Assembly (NCBI RefSeq): GCF_900090315.1
Contig: NZ_FMHZ01000002.1
Span: 558,001-622,000 of the forward strand
DNA from: Micromonospora citrea
GTDB lineage: Bacteria > Actinomycetota > Actinomycetes > Mycobacteriales > Micromonosporaceae
DNA length: 64,000 nucleotides
Reading direction: 5' to 3'
Below, one piece after another: positions 53,340-62,469 of the stretch. The position numbers and the translations under genes were made by a program. The stretch's first letter is position 1. Each line of letters opens with the position of its first letter. Below the pieces are notes generated by a model, which saw only the letters and a list, made by a program, of their open reading frames with translations, had not been told where the DNA came from and searched no databases.

Positions 53340-54232
53340 TGGCGCCACACCAGCACAACTGCGCGACACGGGTGGCCGTCCAGGTCCTGGCCGGGAGGGT
53401 TTCGGCGCGCCGGCGGGGCAGGTGGTCTTCGTGCGGAGGTGTCGAAACCCTCGCCGGACACGGGCGGGTGGGTGACAGGCGCTGGGGTGGTGCTGGTTTC
53501 TCCCAGGGACGGCGCAGGTCGGCGGCCGCGGCGCGGGCCAGGCGGAGCTGGGTGTGGGCGGCAAGGATCAGCCAGGTCCAGAGGTCAGCGGCCTGTGGGT
53601 GCGGATTTTCGGGCAGGCGCGTCGTAGCCGGCGTCGGCCACGACCAGGATGTCCGGATCACCTGCCTGCCACTGTGAGGCCGCGACCAGCCGGCCCACGA
53701 TGTCACGTACCGGCCCAGCGGTGACCGTCGCCGCGGCGTCAGCACCGGGTGCCAGCCGCACCGCGTCCAACGGCGCGGTCCACGAACCGCGGCCCGATTC
53801 CAGGGCCCGACCATCGAGTACGGCCAGCCCGGGCCCATGATCGTCTGGTCCTTGCCACGCCCGTAGGTGTGACACAGGATCCGCTGCGGTGAGGTGTGCG
53901 CGTCCGGCCGCAGCCAGCAGGTGATGTCGACCGCCAGCACGAGACGTCCGTCGGCCGCCCGAGGCAGCGGCACCCCGGCGACAGCGGTACGCAGCCGGTC
54001 GACGTCCAACCGCCCGCAGGCGAGGGCGTCGAACAACGCCGTGACCACGGCGGTGCTCACCCACCAGCGACAACTCCACCAACGACCGGACCGGCCCATC
54101 GGCGCACAACACCGCGTCCGTCAGGTCGAACAACGCATCAGCCCGAGCAGTCAAGCAGTCGTAGAACTCCCGCCGGAACGCGTCCAGCTCCCCGACAGCA
54201 TCAGCCGGACCACGGTCATGCACACTGGTCAC
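53340..54232 (-). pseudogene. Decayed transposase (NF041680/IS701-related type)
   Basis: The start is clear (GPADAVGELDAFRREFYDCLTARADALFDLTDA) from ATG 54232, but the frame must switch near 54070 to VTALFDALACGRLDVDRLR and LVLAVDITCWLRPDA, and again to reach SWTAPLDAVRL and PDILVVADAGYD. The middle of the catalytic domain is then missing, and the C-terminal part (WTWLILAAHTQLRLARAAAADLRRPWEKP, then ARVRRGFRHLRTKTTCPAGAPKP) needs another switch. At least three frameshifts and one deletion show long decay. Terminal repeats were not found. Confidence 0.8.
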
Positions 54233-54389
54233 CAGAACAGCCCATGGTTATCGATGTTCATCCTTCGACAAGAAGATCATCAACCAAGGGCTGTTTCCGT
54301 GGCCAGCCAGGGTCCTCAAGGGATCCACAGAGGTTAAAAATCAAGTTAGCAGTCGTCGAGTCCGCCAACGGCTCACCCGACAACTCCCA

Positions 54390-55553
54390 TCAGGCGTCGG
54401 CGGGTATCAGCTGCATATCGGCCACGAAGCAGGCGATGCGGCCGTCCTCGGTTCGGCCGAGCCATTTCGGATACCCGCCGTCACCGAGACCGGTTCGGAA
54501 GACGACCATGTTGGCGCCAGTGGCCGCAACGGTGACCTCCGCGGCGAAGTCAGACCCCAGGGCGTCGAGGTACCGGTCCTCGTCCATCTCGTCGAGTTGG
54601 GCTACGGCGTCGACGAAACAGCCCATGCCGGCATCGACGCCGAAGCCGATGGACTCGTCAGAAGCGAGCAGAGTGGGATCGTCGTCCGGGCACAGAGCCG
54701 GCTCCCACGCCTTGACTGGTTCGTCGGTGATCGTGAGTCGGGCAGCCGCCACATACCCCATCTCGGGGTACCTGAGCGAGCGCAGGATCGAAACGCTGAC
54801 CGGGTAGTCACCGGGCGGTACGGCGGCGACGAGCGGCTCTGTAGTCGAGGCTGACGTCGGATCGGCCACGATCAGCCTCCCGGACGGCATGTACAGCGTC
54901 CCGGCTGGTCGTACGTCGATGACGCTGGCACCGACGCCTTCGGCTGCGACCTGGGCGCCTGGCGTGAACAGCGTCTGCACTCCGTTCGGGTGTGACGGCC
55001 TTGGCGGAGGCGCGGGCGCGTCGTGAAGGGTCAGCGTCGCGGCGCACTCGTGTCCCTGCTCGGTGAGCAGGCGGGTGAACGGCAGCCAGTCACCGAAATC
55101 CGGTGCCGGGATCGGGGAATCCTCGACGAGAACGTTGTCGCGCCGGATGCTGGACCAGCCTCGAGAGCCGGCCGGCCTCGACTTGACCGTCACTTCGCCT
55201 TCCGCCGACACGGTGGTCATCTCCTGCGCCGCCGAGTCGTCGAACTCCCGATGCTCCGCCGTGTACCAGAAACGGTGGCGTCTGGTGACCAGCAGGGTGC
55301 CGTCCGGCCGTGGTCTGAGATCGATGCAGTGGTCGCGACGCCCGGAGTCGTCGAACAGGTAGACCCGCCACAAGCCAGACTTCCAGCGCTCGATCGTCTG
55401 CACGGGCCGGCCCCCGGCCGTCAGCAGAACCATGTACCACTGGTCGATCGCGTGGCGGCGCGCCGCCACCTCGCGCGCCATGAGCCCGCCTGCCTTCTGG
55501 CCGTCACCGTCCCAACACGTGCAATACGACACCTCAAGGCAATCGATGATCAC
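54390..55553 (-). CDS. DUF4241-like protein
   Basis: 387 residues. The second half has the DUF4241 pattern: VIDVRPAGTLYMPSGRLIVADPTS, then VPPGDYPVSVSIL and a closing DGRIACFVADMQLIPADA. The N-terminal half (about 1-170) is an additional beta-rich domain with a CTCWDGDGQ motif. GTG 55553 has AGGA nine bases upstream. DUF4241 proteins are often found with polymorphic toxin or immunity genes, but function is unknown and no partner is visible. Confidence 0.7.
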   Translation of the reverse strand: MIIDCLEVSYCTCWDGDGQKAGGLMAREVAARRHAIDQWYMVLLTAGGRPVQTIERWKSGLWRVYLFDDSGRRDHCIDLRPRPDGTLLVTRRHRFWYTAEHREFDDSAAQEMTTVSAEGEVTVKSRPAGSRGWSSIRRDNVLVEDSPIPAPDFGDWLPFTRLLTEQGHECAATLTLHDAPAPPPRPSHPNGVQTLFTPGAQVAAEGVGASVIDVRPAGTLYMPSGRLIVADPTSASTTEPLVAAVPPGDYPVSVSILRSLRYPEMGYVAAARLTITDEPVKAWEPALCPDDDPTLLASDESIGFGVDAGMGCFVDAVAQLDEMDEDRYLDALGSDFAAEVTVAATGANMVVFRTGLGDGGYPKWLGRTEDGRIACFVADMQLIPADA

Positions 55554-55929
55554 CGCATGGTCCTCCGCGCTTCGTCCTGACCGGTTCCCGACACTATCGA
55601 GCAGACGAAGATTGGGCGTTGGCGGCTGTTCGTTCGGGGGTCGCGTGCCGAGCCCTCGAACGCGGTCGCGACACCGGTCCGGCAACCGCCGTGACCCCAG
55701 CGACGAGACCTTGCAGGCGCCTTGCTCAGCCCTTCGCACCCGCACCGATCGTTTCGCACCCGCACCGATCGTGATGCCGCTGCTACCCGTTTCATGTCCA
55801 GCACGTCGAGCGCCTGGCCCGCTCCCACCATCAACAACAGAAGGGCGGCAACGAAAAGCCGAGCGGAGCGCAGACCAGCGTGGCCAGCGTGGTGGCGGCA
55901 TCGGACCACCACATCGGATGCGCGGGTCG
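55554..55929. other. Intergenic stretch with tandem 20-bp repeat and possible membrane-protein scrap
   Basis: Holds a two-copy direct repeat (55733-55772). A minus-strand frame around 55780-55880 reads GLRSARLFVAALLLLMVGAGQAL, like a single membrane helix of a lost gene; it has no proper start. Confidence 0.4.
55733..55772. repeat. Tandem duplication, two 20-bp units
   Basis: TTCGCACCCGCACCGATCGT occurs twice in exact tandem (55733-55752 and 55753-55772). Intergenic; perhaps a recent slippage event. Confidence 0.85.
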
Positions 55930-56802
55930 TTACGGGGCGTCCCCAGCACCGCGCCGCTGCTCAAGAAACTGCCTCGGTGTCATGCCGGTGACATGCACGA
56001 AGTCTCGGATCATGTGCGACTGGTCGGCGTAGCCGACGGCAGCGGCGAGGTCGGCGTGCGTGGTGACCTCCGTCCGCAGCCGCTCGGCGGCCTCCTGCAA
56101 CCTCCGCCGCTGGATGAGGCACTTGGGGGTGAGCCCGAGCCGGCGGCGCAGCAGGCGCTGCAGGGCCCGCTCGCCAAGGTCGAACCGCTCGCAGAGCTGC
56201 GCGACCTGCACGAGCGCCGAATCTCCCTCGACCGCCGCGACCAGGGCGTTGGTCAGCTCGCCCTCCGCGTCGACGGGCAGGAAGCGCCGCAGGGCGTCCT
56301 CGCAGGCCCGCATCGCGGCCCGGTGGGCCGCGGGATCGTGCGGGTCGGGCGCCATGACCTCCCGCACCCGGCCGGTGAGCGCCCGCCCGCCGCCGAGCAC
56401 ATTCTCGAGGTCGACGTAGCGGTCGTTGAGTGCCGCGGCTGGGCCGGCGATCAGGTAGCCCGTGGCTGGCGCCAGCGTCAGCCCGACCGCCCAACCGTCG
56501 CCCGTGAGCGTCGTCGTCGACAGCTCCGGCGCGACGCCGTGGAAGCGCGCGTGGTCGCCGCTGATCACCACCTGGCAGACGGGGTCCTGCAACAACCTCT
56601 GCGGCGCCTCCTCCCCCGGCGGCACGGACCAGACCGGGATCCAGAACCGGCGCAGCAGACCGGCGAGGTCGGCGCTCGGGGCGTGCCGGTACACCCGGTG
56701 ACGGGCCCCGCGCGGGCCCGTCAGGCGCGCCAACTCCAGCGGATCCCGGCGCACCGTGCCCACGACGCCGGCCCGGTCGGCGAAGTCGGTGTCGGGTTTC
56801 AT
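55930..56802 (-). CDS. AraC-family transcriptional regulator
   Basis: 290 residues. An N-terminal AraC_6-like sensor part (YRHAPSADLAGLLRRFWIPVW onward) is followed by the C-terminal AraC double HTH (about 190-285): LCERFDLGERALQRLLRRRLGLTPKCLIQRRRLQEAAERL and DLAAAVGYADQSHMIRDFVHVTGMTPRQFLEQ. ATG 56802 is chosen because GGGAGCA lies upstream; a GTG seven codons earlier is in frame. It is divergent from the DinB-type gene, the likely target. Confidence 0.88.
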   Translation of the reverse strand: MKPDTDFADRAGVVGTVRRDPLELARLTGPRGARHRVYRHAPSADLAGLLRRFWIPVWSVPPGEEAPQRLLQDPVCQVVISGDHARFHGVAPELSTTTLTGDGWAVGLTLAPATGYLIAGPAAALNDRYVDLENVLGGGRALTGRVREVMAPDPHDPAAHRAAMRACEDALRRFLPVDAEGELTNALVAAVEGDSALVQVAQLCERFDLGERALQRLLRRRLGLTPKCLIQRRRLQEAAERLRTEVTTHADLAAAVGYADQSHMIRDFVHVTGMTPRQFLEQRRGAGDAP

Positions 56803-56881
56803 CAAGTCTGCTCCCACAGCCACGCCCTACCGTCCCACACATGACTGACACAGCGACGCGCTACGAATCCCTCTACGCCCG

Positions 56882-57385
56882 GTGACCGCCATCGTCGACG
56901 CGGTGCCGCCACACACGTGGGACGCCCTCTCCCCCTGCGAAGGCTGGAGCGCCCGGGACGTCGTCGGGCACCTCATCGAGACGCAGCGCGAGACGCTCAC
57001 GGGGCACGGCGTCGACCTCGGCGACGCGCCGCACCTCGCCGTCGACCCCGCCGCCGCGTGGGCCGAGCACAGCCGGCGGGTCCTCGACGCTCTGGCCGAC
57101 GACGAACTGGTCGGCCGCACCTACGACGGCTTCCTCGGCCCGACGACGGTCGGCGGCACCGTCGAGCAGTTCCACGTGTGGGACATGTACGTCCACCGGT
57201 GGGACCTCGCCCGTGCCGCAGGGCTCGACGCCGCATTCACCGACGCCGAACTCGACCGCATCGAACGCGGCGCCGACAGTTTCGGCGACGCCCTGCAGAT
57301 GGACGGCATGTGCCGACCGCCCCTCACCCCGACCGACGGCGACCGCACCACCCGCGTGCTCGCGCGCCTCGGCCGGGCCGGTTGA
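56882..57385 (+). CDS. TIGR03086/mycothiol-dependent DinB-like protein, N-terminus probably frameshifted
   Basis: 167 residues of the MDMPI/DinB-like family: SPCEGWSARDVVGHLIETQ (metal-binding His in the first helix) and a later EQFHVWDMYVHRWDLARAAG with further His ligands. These proteins are usually mycothiol-dependent transferases or isomerases. An ATG at 56841 starts MTDTATRYESLYAR in another frame, exactly the usual family N-terminus, and hits TGA where adding one G to the CCCGG run (56878-56882) would join the frames. The gene is thus a natural frameshift or a sequencing error, or starts late at GTG 56882. It is divergent from the AraC regulator. Confidence 0.75.
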   Translation: MTAIVDAVPPHTWDALSPCEGWSARDVVGHLIETQRETLTGHGVDLGDAPHLAVDPAAAWAEHSRRVLDALADDELVGRTYDGFLGPTTVGGTVEQFHVWDMYVHRWDLARAAGLDAAFTDAELDRIERGADSFGDALQMDGMCRPPLTPTDGDRTTRVLARLGRAG

Positions 57386-57500
57386 GCCGGTCCGGCTGGC
57401 GCCGTCCGGTGCCGCGGCGGCTTGTCCCGTGAGCTGGATGTTCGGCGGGGTCGGGCGCTCCTGGCCGGCCGCCGGGAAGTCGGTCCGTGATCGGCGTACG

Positions 57501-58232
57501 TCAGGACACGTCGAGGCGGAACAGCTCGGCGGCGTTGCGCCAGGCGACCCGCTCGGCCAGCTCCGCGTCGAGGTCGGCGGCGAGCACCGCCCCGAAGGCC
57601 GCGGCCGGATCGATGAGCGTGGCGTCGGTGCCGAACAGCAGCCGTCGCGGGTCGACCGCCGCCGCCACGGCGGCGAACCGGCCCGCCTCGGTGTGCGAGA
57701 AGCACGGCTCCAGCCAGAGGCGGTCGACCGAGTTGGCCGCCTCGATCGCGTGCCGCCAGCCGTTCGCGCCCATGTGTCCGGCGATGGCCCGCAGGCCGGG
57801 AATGTCGGCGACGGCCTGGGCGAGGTCGAGGGGCGTCGCGTCCCAGGTGTGCACGAGGGCGGGCAGGTCGTGCGCGGCGACGAGTTCCAGCGCCGCCCGG
57901 GCCTGCGGGGAGTCCGCCGGGGAGCCGGTGTAGTCGGTGTGGATCTTCACGCCGACGAACCGGCCGCTGGGGAGCAGTTCGCGCAGGTCCCGTTCGGCGT
58001 CGTCGAGCCGGCGCGGGTTGACCGTCAGGTAGCCGAGCAGCCGGTCGGTGGTCTCCAGGATCCGGGCCATCGCCCGGTTGCCGGCGGCGACGTCGTAGAT
58101 GACCGCCTCGGTGGCGGAGACGACGGCGAGGTCGATGCCGTAGCGGTCCATCACCGCCAGGTTGGTGGCGACCGAACCGACGTCCATGCTGAAGAACCAC
58201 GGCCCCCAGTGCGCGTGCACGTCGATGATCAT
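57501..58232 (-). CDS. Amidohydrolase-fold protein, metal site intact
   Basis: 243 residues with a TIM-barrel amidohydrolase pattern: HxH metal motif at the N-terminus (MIIDVHAHWG), VGVKIHTDY (strand 4-like), VHTWDA, IAGHMG and the catalytic Asp in LLFGTDAT. This is the 2-pyrone-dicarboxylate/ACMSD-like class. Its start overlaps the next gene's stop by 4 bases. It is the most downstream gene of a four-gene unit with a second amidohydrolase-like protein, a DapA-like aldolase and a DegT aminotransferase. Substrate unknown. Confidence 0.8.
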   Translation of the reverse strand: MIIDVHAHWGPWFFSMDVGSVATNLAVMDRYGIDLAVVSATEAVIYDVAAGNRAMARILETTDRLLGYLTVNPRRLDDAERDLRELLPSGRFVGVKIHTDYTGSPADSPQARAALELVAAHDLPALVHTWDATPLDLAQAVADIPGLRAIAGHMGANGWRHAIEAANSVDRLWLEPCFSHTEAGRFAAVAAAVDPRRLLFGTDATLIDPAAAFGAVLAADLDAELAERVAWRNAAELFRLDVS

Positions 58233-58969
58233 GCCTGGGCCTCCAGGATCCGGCGGGCGTTGCCGCCCGCCACGGCCGCCACCTCGGCCGGCCCGAGGCC
58301 GCCGCGGGCGAGCCGCAGGCGGGGCACGACCGGCTCGTAGAACGGGGTACGGGAGCCGTAGAGCAGGCGCTCGACGCCGACGTGCGCGGCGACGGTCTCC
58401 AGCGCGTCGGGCGAGTTGAGCAGCCGGGTGGAGGTGTGGAAGCCGGGTTCGTCGCGGGCCGCCACCACGAAGTCGCCCAGGTGGTAGAAGTGCGTGTCGA
58501 GGAAGACCACGGTCGCGCCGCGCAGCGGCCGCCAGAACCGGCGGACGTCACCGCCGGTCAGGACGACCAGGCCGGCCTCGGTGGCACGGCGGGCGACGTG
58601 CCGCACGGACGGGAAGTCCGGCTCGACGCGCTGCTCGTCGGGGAAGAGCCGCACCGCCCGGAAGCCGCGCTCGGCGAGGCGGACGACCTCCCGTTCGGCG
58701 CCGAGCGGATCGCGCAGGTCGAGCGCGCCGACCGGCAGCACGGTCGGGCCGGCCAGGGCGGCGGCCTCGTCGTTGCCGCTCGGCACGTCGAACAGCGCCG
58801 CGCGCAGGCTGGCCACGGCCGCCCGCGCGATGCCGTTGGCGGCGAGGGTGGCCGCGACGTCACGGGGGTCGCCGGTGGGGCCCGGGCGGTCGGCGTACCG
58901 GCCGACGAGGACGTCGACGTCGAAGGTGACCGGCGGCAGATCGGCCGCGACGAACGGGTTGCCGCTCAC
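58229..58969 (-). CDS. Amidohydrolase-like protein lacking the HxH motif
   Basis: 246 residues with the same fold pattern as its neighbour (GFRAVRLFPDEQRVEP, LVVLTGGD, FLDTHFYHLGD, ERLLYGSRTPF), but the N-terminal HxH is replaced by TFDVDVLVGRY. The catalytic Asp position reads SRTPF rather than TDxx. It may be a non-catalytic partner or bind a different metal set. GTG 58969 overlaps the aldolase stop by 4 bases. The pairing of an intact and a degenerate amidohydrolase suggests a complex. Confidence 0.7.
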   Translation of the reverse strand: MSGNPFVAADLPPVTFDVDVLVGRYADRPGPTGDPRDVAATLAANGIARAAVASLRAALFDVPSGNDEAAALAGPTVLPVGALDLRDPLGAEREVVRLAERGFRAVRLFPDEQRVEPDFPSVRHVARRATEAGLVVLTGGDVRRFWRPLRGATVVFLDTHFYHLGDFVVAARDEPGFHTSTRLLNSPDALETVAAHVGVERLLYGSRTPFYEPVVPRLRLARGGLGPAEVAAVAGGNARRILEAQA

Positions 58970-59862
58970 CGCTGCCTCGCCACCGTCAGCACGCGCTCCC
59001 GGTCGCCGTCGGGCAGCGCCGGGCCGTACGGGTCGACGGCGTGCGTGGCGGGGATCCGGCCCTCGTCGGCGGCGATCTGGAGCATCCTGCGCACGTACCC
59101 CTCCATCGGGTCGGTGAAGGTGACTTCGGCGAGCCGGTCGAGCCGGGCGGACGCGGCGACGAAGTCGTCGTGCTTGCCGTCGGCGTACGCCCGCAGCACG
59201 GCGGCGGTGACCGGCACGGCGGCGGCGGCGAGGCCGACCAGGGCGGCCTGCGCGCCCCACATCAGCGACGGCCCGAACATGCGGTCCTCGCCGGTGACGG
59301 CGAGCCGGTCGGCGCGGTGCGCCGCCGCCAGCGCGGCCTGGCAGGCGAGCGCGTCGTGCAGCCGGGCCACCTTGACCCCGGCGACGCCGGGGTGCGTCAG
59401 CAGCTCGGCCAGTTTCGACGGGGAGTACGGCCGGGTGTAGAGATCGAAGGCGAGCATCGGCAGGCCGGCGGCGCGCCAGACGGCGTCGTGGTGGGCGAGC
59501 GCGTCGCCGTCCACAGGAAAGACCATGACGCCGGCCGCGCCGAGGCCGGCGGCCCGGGCGGCCTGCTCGGCCACGTCGTCGGTGTGCTCCCCGGGCCGCC
59601 CGCCGACGCCGACGATCACGGGCACGCCGGTGTCGACGGCGTGCCGGACGACCAGGTCGCGGGTCGCCGCGTCGAGGTAGGGACCGCGACCGGTGTGCGC
59701 GCACACGGCGAGGGCGTCCGCCCCGTCGACGACGAGGCCGCGCAGGTAGCGGCCGAGCACCTCGGCGTCGACGGTCCGGTCGGCGTCCATCGGGGTGGCG
59801 GTGGCGGCGACGAGCCGCCATCGCAGCCGGTCGCGCAGCGCGGCGGCGGCCGGAGCGATCAC
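58966..59862 (-). CDS. DapA-family aldolase (operon copy)
   Basis: 298 residues. The Schiff-base Lys lies in GVAGVKVARLHDA, the Tyr in FDLYTRPY, and the substrate-loop region reads VCAHTGRGPYL instead of GTTGE, so substrate choice differs from DapA and NanA. Start GTG 59862 overlaps the DegT stop; its end overlaps the amidohydrolase-like gene. It would make or break a 2-keto acid linkage in an unknown pathway. Confidence 0.8.
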   Translation of the reverse strand: MIAPAAAALRDRLRWRLVAATATPMDADRTVDAEVLGRYLRGLVVDGADALAVCAHTGRGPYLDAATRDLVVRHAVDTGVPVIVGVGGRPGEHTDDVAEQAARAAGLGAAGVMVFPVDGDALAHHDAVWRAAGLPMLAFDLYTRPYSPSKLAELLTHPGVAGVKVARLHDALACQAALAAAHRADRLAVTGEDRMFGPSLMWGAQAALVGLAAAAVPVTAAVLRAYADGKHDDFVAASARLDRLAEVTFTDPMEGYVRRMLQIAADEGRIPATHAVDPYGPALPDGDRERVLTVARQR

Positions 59863-61031
59863 GGGGTCACCGCCGCGCGGACGGCCTCAGCGATCTCGTC
59901 GACGTGCGCGTCGGTGTACCGCTCGTTCCAGTCGATCACCAGCAGGGTCTGCGCGACGAGTCGCTCGGCGACCGGGAACGCCCCGGGCCCGTACGCCGGC
60001 AGCCGGTCCGCCGGCGGCACGGTGAGCGGGAAACGGGAGTTGCCGTAGACCGGGGCCTCGGTCAGCGCCGGCGCGCAGTGCAGCGGCTGGTCGAGGTAGC
60101 CGGCGCGGGCGGGGATGCCGGCGGCGGCGAGCTTCCCGGCCACCTCCTGGTTGGTCAGGGGCGGATCGAGCACGAGCGGGAACAGCCACCAGGCGTGCGC
60201 GTCGACGTCCGCCGGCAGGTGCACGCCGGGCAGGTCGGCCAGCGCGGCGGCCAGCCGCCCGGCCGTGCGCCGCCGGTCCGCCAGCACCCCGGGCAGCTTC
60301 GCCAGCTGGGCGCGGGCCACGGCGCCGGCCAGCTCGGTCATCCGGTAGTTCAGGCCCAGCCCGACGTGCCGGCGTGCCTCGTCGCGCGGCCAGCCCTTGT
60401 CGGCGAAGAGCCGCATCCGGCGGGCCAGCACGGCGTCGTCGGTGATGGTGAGACCGCCGTCGCCGCAGGTGATGTGCTTCCACTGCTGGAGGCTGAAGCA
60501 GCCGATCGCGCCGGCCGTGCCGGCGAGGGTGCCGTCGGGATAGCGGGTGAGCCACGCCTGGGCGCAGTCCTCGATCAGCGGCACGCCGGCGGCGTCGGCG
60601 ACCGCACGCAGGTCGGCGGCGGCGCCGAACAGGTGCACGGCGAGGATCGCCCGGGTGCGGGGCCCGATCGCGGCGGCGACCGCCGCCGGGTCGAGGTTCC
60701 CGGTGTACGGATCGACGTCGGCGAACACGGGCACGGCGTTCTGCGCGAGAATGGGCGCGACCGTGCCGAAGTCGCTGATCGGAGAGGTGATGATCTCGTC
60801 GCCCGGGTCCGGTGCGACGGCCGCGACGGCCAGGTGCAGGGCCGCCGTCCCCGAGCTGGCGGCCACGGCGTGCGACACTCCGTGGCGGTCGGCCATCTCG
60901 CGTTCCAGTGCGCGGACCTCCGTGCCCCAGACCGAGCTGAGCATGCCCGACTGGAGCACCCGGCCGACCGCGGCCAACTCCTCCGCGCCGATCGTGCGGC
61001 CGCTGGCGTCGGCCATGCTGGGGAACGACAC
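59859..61031 (-). CDS. DegT/DnrJ/EryC1-family sugar aminotransferase
   Basis: 390 residues of PLP aspartate-aminotransferase fold. The PLP Lys is in FSLQQWKHITCGDGG, with the conserved upstream ASSGTAALHLA and DCAQAW. The C-terminal half has LGLNYRMTELAGAVARAQL, typical of the family. Such enzymes aminate keto sugars, or act as dehydratases. GTG 61031 has GGGAGGG close upstream; ATG 61016 is possible. It is the first gene of the minus-strand unit and divergent from the regulator gene. Confidence 0.88.
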   Translation of the reverse strand: MSFPSMADASGRTIGAEELAAVGRVLQSGMLSSVWGTEVRALEREMADRHGVSHAVAASSGTAALHLAVAAVAPDPGDEIITSPISDFGTVAPILAQNAVPVFADVDPYTGNLDPAAVAAAIGPRTRAILAVHLFGAAADLRAVADAAGVPLIEDCAQAWLTRYPDGTLAGTAGAIGCFSLQQWKHITCGDGGLTITDDAVLARRMRLFADKGWPRDEARRHVGLGLNYRMTELAGAVARAQLAKLPGVLADRRRTAGRLAAALADLPGVHLPADVDAHAWWLFPLVLDPPLTNQEVAGKLAAAGIPARAGYLDQPLHCAPALTEAPVYGNSRFPLTVPPADRLPAYGPGAFPVAERLVAQTLLVIDWNERYTDAHVDEIAEAVRAAVTP

Positions 61032-61112
61032 GCACCCTCCCAGGGCTTCAGTAATACCGGGCCTGACCGTAATCTTGTGCTGCGAACAATGCAACCCCGA
61101 CAGGAGGCAGCG

Positions 61113-62333
61113 GTGACCATTGAGATCGGGGTCGTCGGTCCGCACGACCTGGTCGACGACGTGGCCGCCACCTGCGAGGAGCAGCCCGGCGTCACCGCCC
61201 GGCGGCTGCACTACGACCACGAGTCGCAGGCGCCGGCGATCGTGGAGGCGCACGCCGGCCAGGTGCAGGCGTGGCTGTTCACCGGCGTCGTGCCCTACAC
61301 CCTCGCCCGGGAGGCCAACCTGCCGCACCGGCCGGCGGTCTTCGTCGACTACACCGGCGCGACCCTGCTCCAGGCCGCCGTGCGGCTGCTGCGCGACGGG
61401 CACGACGTCACCCGCATGTCGATCGACACGGTCACCGGCGCCGACGTCGCCGGCACCTTCGGCGAGGCCGGCCTGCCGGTGGACCGGGTCCGGTCGCTGC
61501 CCTACCGCAGCGGCCTGGGCTCCGACGACGTGGTCGCCTTCCACCGCCGGCAGCGCAAGGCCGGCGCGGACGTCGCCGTCACGTGCATCAGCTCCGTGTA
61601 CGAGGTGCTGCGCCACGAGATGCCGGCGTTCCGCCTCGCCCCGTCGAACCATTCGGTGCGTACCGCGCTGCGGCAGCTGATGCTGCACGTGGGCAGCCAG
61701 GCCCAGGAGGACGCCCAGATCGCGCTCGGGCTGGCCAACCTCTCCGACGGCGACGACGGGCTGCTCAAGGAGGTGGCCGCGCTCGGCGGCACCGTGGCGC
61801 GGTTCGCCCCCGACACCTGGCTGATCGTCACCACCCGCGGCCCGCTGCACGACGCCACCGGGGGCTTCACCGCGCTGCCGATGCTGCGTCGCCTCGCCGA
61901 CCGGCACGAGACCGTGCAGATCGGGTTCGGGCTGGGACGCAGCGCCGCGGAGGCGGAGAACCTGGCCCGCCGCGCGCTGAGCCGGGCCCGCCGCATCGGT
62001 CCCACCACCGCCGTGCTGTCCCTGCGCGGCGAGACCGACATCGTGCTGGAGTCGACCACGCCCACCCCGGCGCCGGCGGAGGTGAACCTGGCGGTCATCG
62101 CCCAGCGGGTGGGCCTGTCCGTGCCCACCCTGCTGCGGCTGCGCGAGGTGCGTACGGCGGTCGGCGACGAGCCGCTGACCAGCCGGGAGGTCGCCGACCA
62201 GCTCCGGGTGCAGCAACGCACCGCGCGGCGCATGCTGCACCGCCTGGAGCTGGCCGGCCTGGCCGAGCGGACCGGCAACCTCGCCTCCGGCACCAGTGGC
62301 CGCCCGCTGACCCTCTACCGCCTGACCCTCTGA
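61113..62333 (+). CDS. Multidomain transcriptional regulator, unfamiliar type
   Basis: 406 residues. The N-terminal part (1 to about 170) reads IGVVGPHDLVDDVAATCEE and has a PrpR_N-like or periplasmic-binding-like pattern. The middle (about 250-300) has ETVQIGFGLGRSAAEAENLARRALSRAR, like the GGDEF-derived segment of some regulators. The C-terminus (about 310-405) has two HTH-like parts: NLAVIAQRVGLSVPTLLRL and LTSREVADQLRVQQRTARRMLHRLELAGLAE. GTG 61113 has AGGAGG at 5-base spacing. Being divergent from the aminotransferase operon, it is the probable regulator of this locus. Confidence 0.7.
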   Translation: MTIEIGVVGPHDLVDDVAATCEEQPGVTARRLHYDHESQAPAIVEAHAGQVQAWLFTGVVPYTLAREANLPHRPAVFVDYTGATLLQAAVRLLRDGHDVTRMSIDTVTGADVAGTFGEAGLPVDRVRSLPYRSGLGSDDVVAFHRRQRKAGADVAVTCISSVYEVLRHEMPAFRLAPSNHSVRTALRQLMLHVGSQAQEDAQIALGLANLSDGDDGLLKEVAALGGTVARFAPDTWLIVTTRGPLHDATGGFTALPMLRRLADRHETVQIGFGLGRSAAEAENLARRALSRARRIGPTTAVLSLRGETDIVLESTTPTPAPAEVNLAVIAQRVGLSVPTLLRLREVRTAVGDEPLTSREVADQLRVQQRTARRMLHRLELAGLAERTGNLASGTSGRPLTLYRLTL

Positions 62334-62469
62334 CAGTGATGGTGTGGGAGCGGGTCACCCGGCCCGGCTCCCCCGCCCCGTTCGTCGCGACGATCAGAAG
62401 TTGTTGCCGACGACCTCGGCGTGTCGCGACAACAACCTCATGATCAACGAGCGTCGGCCGGGTGGTTGG

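Noticed and set aside
55550..55912. Minus-strand frame with a hydrophobic stretch next to the AraC gene
   Set aside because: No plausible start, and the rest of the frame is low complexity; at most a scrap of a lost membrane protein.
62401..62437. GTTGTTG/CAACAAC inverted repeat as a terminator
   Set aside because: The stem is imperfect, with mismatches around a long loop; too weak to call with confidence.
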